This document shows, one piece after another, positions 55,970 through 64,000 of a stretch of 64,000 bases of DNA. Source of the stretch: Dysidea avara (taxonomy: Eukaryota > Porifera > Demospongiae > Dictyoceratida > Dysideidae); assembly GCF_963678975.1 (NCBI RefSeq), contig NC_089276.1:32318368-32382367 (forward strand). The letters are read 5' to 3'. The first letter of the stretch is position 1, and each line of letters opens with the position of its first letter. The position numbers and the translations under genes are program-made. The notes below the pieces were generated by a model. The model saw nothing but the letters and a program-made list of their open reading frames with translations. It did no database searches and was not told the origin of the DNA.

Positions 55970-58900
55970 ATTACAAGTTATTCTGTAGGGACTTCAGCTG
56001 CAAACAGTTAATCTTATAGACAGTTCAGCAAGAAGCAAGTCACCCTGTGGAGAATTATATCACTGTAGAGATTCAGAACATTACAAGTCACACTGAAGAG
56101 AGTTCAGCTATAAACAAGTCATGCACCCTGTAGAGAGTTCACCTACAATTAAATCACTCTCTAGAGAATTCAGCTACACACAAATCACTGTGCAGAGAGT
56201 TCAGCTACAAACAAATTATCCTGTAGAGAGATCAGCTACAAACAAAACACTTTGCAGAGAGTTCAGCTACAAACAAATCAATCTTTAGAGTGATCAGCAA
56301 CAAACAAATCAGCTTGTAGAGAGATCAGTTACACACAAATCAACCTGTAGAGAGATAAGCTAGAAACAAATCACCTTGTAGAGAGTTCAGCTAAAACAAA
56401 TCAACCTGCAGAAAGATCAGCTACAAACATATCACCTTATAGACAGTTCAGCTACAAACAAATTACCCTGTAGAGAGATCGACTACAAACAAATCAACTT
56501 GCAGAGAGATCAGCTACACACAGATCAACTTGTAGAGAGATCAGCTAGAAACAAATCACCTTGTAGAGAGTTCAGCTAAAACAAATCAACCTGCAGAAAG
56601 ATCAGCTACAAACATATCACCTTATAGACAGTTCAGCTACAAACAAATTACCCTGTAGAGAGATCGACTACAAACAAATCAACTTGCAGAGAGATCAGCT
56701 ACACACAGATCAACTTGTAGAGAGATCAGCTAGAAACAAATCACCTTGTAGAGAGTTCAGCTAAAACAAATCAACCTGCAGAAAGATCAGCTACAAACAT
56801 ATCACCTTATAGACAGTTCAGCTACAAACAAATTACCCTGTAGAGAGGTCAGCTACAAACAAATCAATGTGCAGAGAGATCAACTACAAACAAATCACCC
56901 TGTAGAGAGATCATCTAGGAACTAGACACAATGTAAGGAGTTCAGCTACAAGCAATACACCCTGTTGAGATTTCAGCTACAAACAAATCAACCTGTAGAG
57001 CGATCAGCTAGAAACAAATCACCCTGAAGAGAGGTCAGCTACAAAAAATCACCCTGTAGAGAGATCAGCTAGAAACAAATCACCCTGTAGAGAGTTCAGC
57101 TAAAACAAATCAACCTGCAGAGAGATCAGCTACAAACAAATCACCTTATAGACAGTTCAGCTACAAACAGATTACCCTGTAGAGAGATCAGCTAGAAACA
57201 AATCACCCTGTAGAGACTTCAGCTACAAATAAATCAACCTGCAGAGAGATCAGCTACAAACAAATCACCCTGTAGAGAGATCAGCTAGAGACTAGACACA
57301 ATGTAAGGAGTTCAGCTACAAGCAAATCACCCTTTAGAGAGTTCAGCTACAAACAAATCAACCTGCAGAGAGATCAAATCACCTTATAGAGAGTTCAGCT
57401 ACAAACAAATTGCCCTGTAGAGAGATCAGTTACAAACAAATCAACCTGCAGAGAGATCAGCTACACACAAATCAACTTGTAGAGAGATCAGCTACAAACA
57501 AATCACACTGTGGAGATCAGCTAGAAACTAGACACAATGTAAGGAGTTCAGCTACAAGAAAATCACCCTGTAGAGATTTCAGCTGCAAACAAATTACTCT
57601 GTATAGAGTTCAGCTAGAAAAAGTCACCTTGTAGAGAGTTCAGCTACAAAGAAACTGCCATGTAGAGAGTTCAGCCTCAAACAAATTACCGTGTAGAGAA
57701 TTCAACAACAAACAAATCGCCCTGTAGAGGGATCAGCTAGAAGAAGTTACCTTGTAGAGAGTTCAGCTACAAAGAAACCATCATGTAGAGAGTTCAGCTG
57801 CAAACAAATCACTCTGTATAGAGTTCAGCCAGAAAAAGTCACCTTGTAGAGAGTTCAGCTACAAAGAAACCGCCATGTAGAGAGTTCAGCCTCAAACAAA
57901 TTACCGTGTAGAGAATTCGACAACAAACAAATCGCCCTGTAGAGGGATCAGCTAGAAGAAGTTACCTTGTAGAGAGTTCAGCTACAAAGAAACCATCATG
58001 TAGAGAGTTCAGCTACAAAGAAAGCACCATGTAGAGAGTTTAGCTGCAAACAAATCACCTGTAGAGAGCTTGAAACAAATCATCCTGTAGAGAGATCAGT
58101 TAGAAGAGGTCACCTTGTAGAGAGTTTAGCTACAAAGACATCACCATAAAGAGAGTTCAGCTACAAACTAGTGACCTTGTAGAGACATCAGTTACCTTGT
58201 AGAGAGTTCTGCTACAAAGAAACCATCATGTGGAGAGTTCAGCTACAAAGAAATCACCCTGTAGAGAGTTCGGCTAGAAGACATCACCTTGTAGAGAGTT
58301 CAGCTACAAAGAAACCATCATGTAGAGAGTTTAGTTACAAAGAAACCACCATGGATGTAGAGAGTTTAGCTGCAAACAAATAACCTGTAGAGAGTTCAGC
58401 TAGAAACAAATCACCCTGTAGAGAAATCAGCTAGAAGAGGTCACCTTGTAGAGAGTTCAGCTACAAAGAAACCGTTATGTAAAGAGTTCAGCTACAAAGA
58501 AAGCACCATGTAGAGAGTTTAGCTACAAACAAATCACCTGTAGAGAGTTCAGCTAGAAGAAGTCACCTTGTAGAGAGTTCAGCTACAAAGAAACCGTCAT
58601 GTAGAGAGTTCAGCTACAAAGAAAGCACCATGTAAAGAGTTTAGCTGCAAACAAATCACCTGTAGAGAGTTCAGCTAGAAACAAATCACCCTGTAGAGAG
58701 ATCAGTTAGAAGAGGTCACCTTGTTGAGAGTTTAGCTACAAAGAAATCACCACCTAAAGAGTTCAGCTGCAAACAAATCACCTTGTAGAGGGATCAGCTA
58801 AAAGAAGTCACCTAGTAGAGAGTTCAGCTACAAAGAAACCATCATGTGGATAGTTCAGCTACAAAGAAATCACCCTGTAGAGAGATCAGCTACAAGAGGT

Positions 58901-60200
58901 CACCTTGTAGAGAGTTCAGCTAGAAGAAGTCACCTTGTAGAGAGTTCAGCTACAAAGAAACCGTCATGTACAGAGTTCAGCTACAAAGAAACCACCATGG
59001 ATGTAGAAAGTTTAGCTGCAAACCAATTACCTGTAGAGAGTTCAGCTAGAAACAAATCACCCTGTAGAGAGATCAGCTAGAAGAGGTCACATTGTAGAGA
59101 GTTCAGCTACAAAGAAACCATCAGGTGGATAGTTCAGCTACAAAGAAATCACCCTGTAGAGACTTCAGCTAGAAGAAATCACCTTGTAGAGAGTTCAGCT
59201 ACAAAGAAACCGTCATATAGAGAGTTCATCTACAAAGAAACCACCATGGATGTAGAAAGTTTAGCTGCAAACAAATTACCTGTAGAGAGTTCAGCTAGAA
59301 ACAAATCACCTTGTAGAGAAATCAGCTAGAAGAGGTCACCTTGTAGAGAGTTCAGCTACAAAGAAACCGTCATGTAGAGAGTTCAGCTACAAAGAAAGCA
59401 CCATGTAGAGAGTTTAGCTACAAACAAATCACCTGTAGAGAGTTCAGCTAGAAACAAATCACCCTGTAGAGAGATCAGCTAGAAGAGGTCACCTTGTAGA
59501 GAGTTCAGCTACAAAGAAACCATCAGGTGGAGAGTTCAGCTACAAAGAAATCACCCTGTAGAGAGTTCAGCTAGAAGAAGTCACCTTGTAGAGAGTTCAG
59601 CTACAAAGAAACCATCATGTAGAGAGTTCAGCTACAAAGAAACCACCATGGATGTAAAGAGTTTTAGCTGCAAACAAATCACCTGTAGAGAATTCAGCTA
59701 GAAGAAGTCACTTTGTAGAGAGTTCAGCTACAAAGAAACCATCGTGTAGAGAGTTCAGCTACAAAGAAAGCACCATGTAGAGAGTTTAGCTGCAAACAAA
59801 TCACCTGTAGAGAGTTCAGCTAGAAACAAATCACCCTGTAGAGAGATCAGCTAGAAGAGGTCACCTTGTAGAGAATTCAGCTACAAAGAAACCATCATGT
59901 GGAGAGTTCAGCTACAAACAAATCACCCTGTAGAGAGTTCAGCTAGAAGAAGTCACCTTGTAGAGAGTTCAGCTACAAAGAAACCATCATGTAGAGAGTT
60001 CAGCTACAAAGAAACCACCATGGATGTAGAAAGTTTAGCTGCAAACAAATTACCTGTAGAGAGTTCAGCTAGAAACAAATCACCCTGTAGTGAAATCAGC
60101 TAGAAGAATTTATCTTGTAGAGAGTTCAGCTACAAAGAAACCATCCTGTATATAGTTCAGCTATATTTTAAGTCACCCAGTAGAGAGATCAGCTGCTAAA
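55970..60200 (+). repeat. 30-31 bp satellite array, copy E
   Basis: About 135 monomers. Near 56390-56830 a block of about 190 bp is repeated almost exactly. Further on, a block with accaccatggatgtag recurs near 58348, 58992, 59241, 59646 and 60018. Confidence 0.95.
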
Positions 60201-60407
60201 AAATATACTGTGGGGAATAATGGGCAGGTAATAAATATATGTATATAATTTGTATAATTACTAATAAAATCAAAAATAATTGAAGTATTAAAAATCTTCT
60301 TTATATTCTTTTCTTCTTCCTGTGGTAAATATAAAAACACATGGGTTAAAAAAGCCCCAAAGCCAGCCATAGGCTGGCTTTGCAGTATACAAATACAAAA
60401 AGAAGTG

Positions 60408-60736
60408 ATATCTAATCAAAAACAGCCAAGCTGTAAAAAAAGGTGCGGCCCCCAAAAAGGCCATGGTGAAAAAGATGTGAAATCCAAGGTGGCGGCCAAG
60501 AAATGGCTGTGATGGTAGGTTAATGGTAAAAATTTTAATAACAACTATTCAGGTGAATTTTGTGCCACTTGGTCTTGGAATCAAATTCACCTGAATTGTC
60601 GTTATTAAAATTTTTACCATTAACCTACCATCACAGCCATTTCTTGGCCGCCACCTTGGATTTCACATCTTTTTTCACCATGGCCTTTTTGGGTGCCGCA
60701 CCTTTTTTTACAGCTTGGCTGTTTCTGATTAGATAT
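60408..60736. repeat. ~330 bp terminal palindrome, copy E
   Basis: atatctaatcaaaaacagcc to its complement, with the right arm slightly diverged (gtttctgattagatat). Confidence 0.92.
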
Positions 60737-61047
60737 TTATTACATGCCCATTATTCCCCACAGGATATTTTTTAGCAGCTGATCTCTCTACTGGGTGACT
60801 TAAAATATAGCTGAACTATATACAGGATGGTTTCTTTGTAGCTGAACTCTCTACAAGATAAATTCTTCTAGCTGATTTCTCTACAGGGTGATTTGTTTCT
60901 AGCTGAACTCTCTACAGGTTATTTGTTTGCAGCTAAACTCTCTACATCCATGGTGGTTTCTTTGTAGCTGAACTCTCTACATGATGGTTTCTTTGTAGCT
61001 GAACTCTCTACAGGGTGATTTCTTTGTAGCTGAACTCTCCACATGGT
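60737..61047 (-). repeat. Inverted satellite remnant after copy E
   Basis: ttattacatgcccattattc and onward is the reverse complement of 60150-60236, followed by about nine satellite monomers in reverse orientation. It stops exactly where R copy 2 begins. Confidence 0.88.
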
Positions 61048-62877
61048 CCAAAGATGAATTGTGATACTACATCACATCTTATTCTATATGACAGTGAGGT
61101 AACATACTACAATTAAAATGAAAAATGTACATACTAAACAAACATTTGATTAAAACATTCTAAACTTGTTACAGTAGTTGGTCACTGAAATGGTTGTAAT
61201 ACACGTGAGGATAAAATCAATGAATACACTAACATACACTGGGTGTATTGTGAAACAGTAGACAATGAACCTATTAACAAATACTGTAGAGGATCGAGAA
61301 GTCGCCCGTCTGCCTGCCTGCCTGATTCTTTCAGACAAGCATAACTCAATAACAACTAAAGCTACGGGCTGGTGATTTTTTCACTGTTCAATGTCACTTC
61401 AGCCCAAGTAGGTGCCTTTTAGCATACCACAGTATGTACAAGCATGCACAGGGATTTACCTTCGTCCTCCTTTGTGTCCCACTATTTTTTTGCTGATAGC
61501 CAAAGGTGTCAATTTGTGGTAGCACAAGCTACATTAATTTGTAATGTATTTTTCATGGAGACTGGATTAATTGCAGAGGTGCTTCTCCTACTGTTCTTCA
61601 TTTGTAGCACTATGCAATGTGCTGAGCATAGCTAAAAGTGAGCCACGTCACTTTCCAGTTGGTAATTGATAGTTGGGGTGTGTGTACAGATGAAAACATA
61701 AACTCAGGAGCCATTCCTTCTTAGTATTAGGGCTGAGCGATACTGCCATTTTAGTATCACGATCGATACTAAAGCCACTATTCATGATACTGAATAGTTC
61801 ACGATACTTACAAATAAGTCAATCACAGCTAGTGCTATATAGTGTATTACTCAGTATTCCTGCAGGAAGTCTTTAAAGGTAGCATCAAACTAGCCACTAT
61901 TATCCTTGTTTACAGTAACACAGTAACAGTTATTGTAACACATGCTTTGAGGTTATATTATGGTGTTCACATGTCTCTGCAAGCGTAACCAGTATGACTT
62001 ACAAGGATTCTTAACCTAGTACTGCATAACAAATGGAGTTTTAATGACAATAATGTACAGGCATGGTATCACGATAGTTAATAATAACAAAATATCGCAA
62101 TATCGATACTTTCAAAATATTGCGATATATCACCAAAATGATAATATCTCTCAGCCTTACTTAATATATGATACAGTAGACATGGATTCACCAGTCATAA
62201 TAATGTTACAAAAAAGCAAAGAAGTGTAAGAAATCTTAAGTTTGATTAGGGATCATAGAAAAAGGTAAGCAAACAAGGGAGGTCACCTACACCTTTAGGT
62301 ATACTAGTGGACATTTAATCCCTAATTCAGTTTATAATTCTGGTTAATTAAATATTCAAATTCAAAGCTCCTTCATTTTACTGCAAGCATGCAAAAAACA
62401 TTGAGTACAGATTATCCACTAGTAATTTCTAGTTCCTTCACCTGACAACACTTGGACTAGAGGTTTTACCAGTTACATGTAATGGAGTTTTAAAATGTCT
62501 AAAATACAGCTAAGACATAACTTTCTTTTTATCATTGATCACACAAAACACTCACTAGTGTGGGACTAGTTTGAATTAAACATTGTATTGTGTATTCAAG
62601 GCTCATTGGAGCCTGCCAAAAATTATACAACAAATCAAATGCACAGGGTTGCTCACCTGTTAGTCAAGTTTTACTCACTACTTATATAGTAATACATGTA
62701 CAAACTGATTATGGGTTTTAGTTTTACTACTAAGTTGTCCTAATAACTCAGTTATTCACTATTTGGTAAGTTAGAACTACACATACCAACAGAAGACACA
62801 TTACCAAATGATAGAAAGTGATATGTGAGCAACACAGAAGTTTCCTATTCAAAAAGAGACTACAACAAAAGTATCTT
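61048..62877. repeat. Interspersed repeat family R, copy 2 (uninterrupted)
   Basis: Matches 7748-9392 plus 14098-14290. It provides the empty site for element A at about 62690. It holds three TGCC units at 61308 where copy 1 has two. Confidence 0.87.
61728..62159. mobile_element. hAT-like MITE inside R copy 2
   Basis: Same 432 bp length and position as 8424-8855. Flanks CTTAGTAT (61720-61727) and CTTAATAT (62160-62167). It was inserted before R was copied. Confidence 0.85.
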
Positions 62878-63571
62878 CAGTGGCGTAGGAAGTACGGGTG
62901 CTGGAGCACCCCACAAATTTGTCTGCGTGCGCCGCAAAGTAATTAAATAGATCACGGGATTTTGACGGTCACAATGATGATTACCTTGACGATTACCTCG
63001 ACGATTCCAATGTTGCAGCTCACCACAACTCTCCATTGGCTAGCTGTTTAACACTAGTATTGTTTGTGATTCAGAAGAAGTATAGAAAACAATGGATTCA
63101 CAATCCAACACAATGTCACATGTCTCCCACGTGCAGAGATGAATAGGATTGGAGTACAAGATTCCAATTAACATATTCCAGTTATAAAGTTTACCGAAGT
63201 GACGAAGGTGAAGGTGATCACACAGCAATCACCGTTAGTAGCAGTAATAATGTGGATAATATGATGATAATTTTTTTTGAAAAATACACATGACAACAAA
63301 TGCTATAAATAGAATCATAGATTATATAGGGACCAGGATTGGCAACCAAGGTGATCGACACCAATCAACAGATTCACTCAGTGTTGCACTATAATAATTG
63401 GAAATCCGTTACACTATTTCGGATTCTTCTAGATGGCAGTGCTAGCAGTAGCGCATGAATCTCGTTATGTGTAGACTTTAACATGGCGCGCGCCCGATCA
63501 CATGAGCTGAGTGCCTTATGGTCAACCATGTTTTTCCGTGTAACAAAATATTACGATTGAGTGACCTTTAG
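62878..63571. other. Possible transposon end (CAGTGGCGTAGGAAG) and unannotated sequence
   Basis: The R repeat breaks at CAGTGGCGTAGGAAG, an end type often seen in hAT and related DNA transposons. No matching inverted end is visible before 64000, so the element would extend beyond the window. No gene recognised up to 63571. Confidence 0.35.
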
Positions 63572-63937
63572 TACCATGGCTAGGATCAGAGGATATAGCT
63601 ACCGTATTTATACCTGGTGATTGTTTTAAGTTGCCAGATAAAGTGCATATAGTCACTGAACTAGTGGATAGCTTCAATACTCACTTCAATGTGGAAGGTA
63701 TAAACTTGTCTATGTACACCAATAAGCTTGTGTATACATAGGGCTGAATGTCTGGTAACTCCATGAAAAGAAATTTCATCAGGTCTTAACACATGTACAT
63801 ATTAAGCAGATTGTTTCCAGTGTGTTTTTACCAGAAATTTTGCTCTGTTAAAGTATTGAGTGCACCTATCAGTGTCACACCCAATCTACCAAATTACTTC
63901 AGGTCAGACCGTGGTGAAGAATTGCAATAGTTTTTAG
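63572..63937 (+). CDS. Possible last two exons of an unknown gene
   Basis: Exon 63572-63697 (after tttag, before GTATAA) is open for 42 codons and includes SEDIATVFIPGDCFKLPDKV. The next acceptor (ttacttcag, 63894-63902) opens an exon that keeps the reading phase (GG|T) and ends at TAG 63935-63937. The protein-like composition and phase match are suggestive, but no family is recognised and no upstream exon was found. Confidence 0.27.
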
Positions 63938-64000
63938 ATCATTCTCCACCACTGGGAACAACTTCCTGTTACAAATCTCTATGATAAGCCTTGACTTTTG

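Larger units (their letters stand above)
55110..60736 (+). mobile_element. Satellite-bearing Helitron-like element, copy E
   Basis: Forward orientation. 5' TCAAGACACACGATAGTGTG after an A, body to ~55965, satellite 55970-60200, tail with GC hairpin (60358-60381), palindrome 60408-60736. The body is ~90% or more like copy A. Complete but non-coding. Confidence 0.82.

Noticed and set aside
57410-60103. Frames of 68-78 codons with repeated SSATKK/REFSYK residues
   Set aside because: Direct translation of the 31 bp satellite.

Overview
This is a eukaryotic, animal-type window that is AT-rich, full of repeats and poor in genes. The repeat content points to an invertebrate: a THAP-type Kolobok transposon, a BEL/Pao retroelement, a CR1/Jockey-like LINE, many hAT-like and palindromic MITEs, minisatellites, and an intronless fibrinogen-related (FReD) gene. 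A sponge is my best guess, but no marker gene here proves it. There are no rRNA genes, operons or CRISPR arrays.

Layout. 0-3.3 kb: a long (CCTG)n microsatellite, an inverted-repeat MITE with a duplicated arm, a 0.7 kb element with long inverted ends, and a (TG)n tract. 3.3-7.3 kb: a nearly complete Kolobok DNA transposon with TTAA target duplication and 114-126 bp inverted ends. It carries two convergent genes: a decayed multi-exon THAP transposase on the minus strand and, on the plus strand, a two-exon gene for a protein like the cytosolic C-terminal 'ballast' domain of P2X7 receptors. 7.7-14.3 kb: a 1.8 kb interspersed repeat (family R here) interrupted by a 4.7 kb Helitron-like element holding 3.3 kb of a 30-31 bp satellite. 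14.6-21.0 kb: a BEL/Pao LTR retrotransposon with 289 bp LTRs and ACAAT target duplication, coding region broken. 21-29 kb: several non-autonomous DNA transposons, a tRNA-like sequence and old repeats.

29.6-32.6, 39.5-45.1, 45.2-49.1 and 55.1-60.7 kb: four more copies of the satellite-carrying Helitron-like element, in both orientations. Together the five copies hold about 15 kb of the same satellite. 33.4-35.1 kb: a ~68 bp minisatellite split by another insertion. 36.4-37.2 kb: the only clearly intact host-type gene, a secreted 258-residue fibrinogen-related protein. 49.2-50.8 kb: a 5'-truncated LINE with an open 507-codon reverse transcriptase frame. 52-54.3 kb and 61-62.9 kb: second copies of the repeats seen at 23.6-24.6 kb and 7.7-9.4 kb. 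These paralogous copies act as empty sites that prove two of the insertions. The last kilobase holds a possible two-exon tail of an unknown gene.

The most unusual features are the satellite-bearing element family (A|TC 5' junction in every copy, no target duplication at the one testable site, a terminal ~330 bp palindrome, higher-order repeats and a head-on inverted junction at 60.7 kb), and the P2X7-type domain carried as the second gene of a Kolobok transposon.
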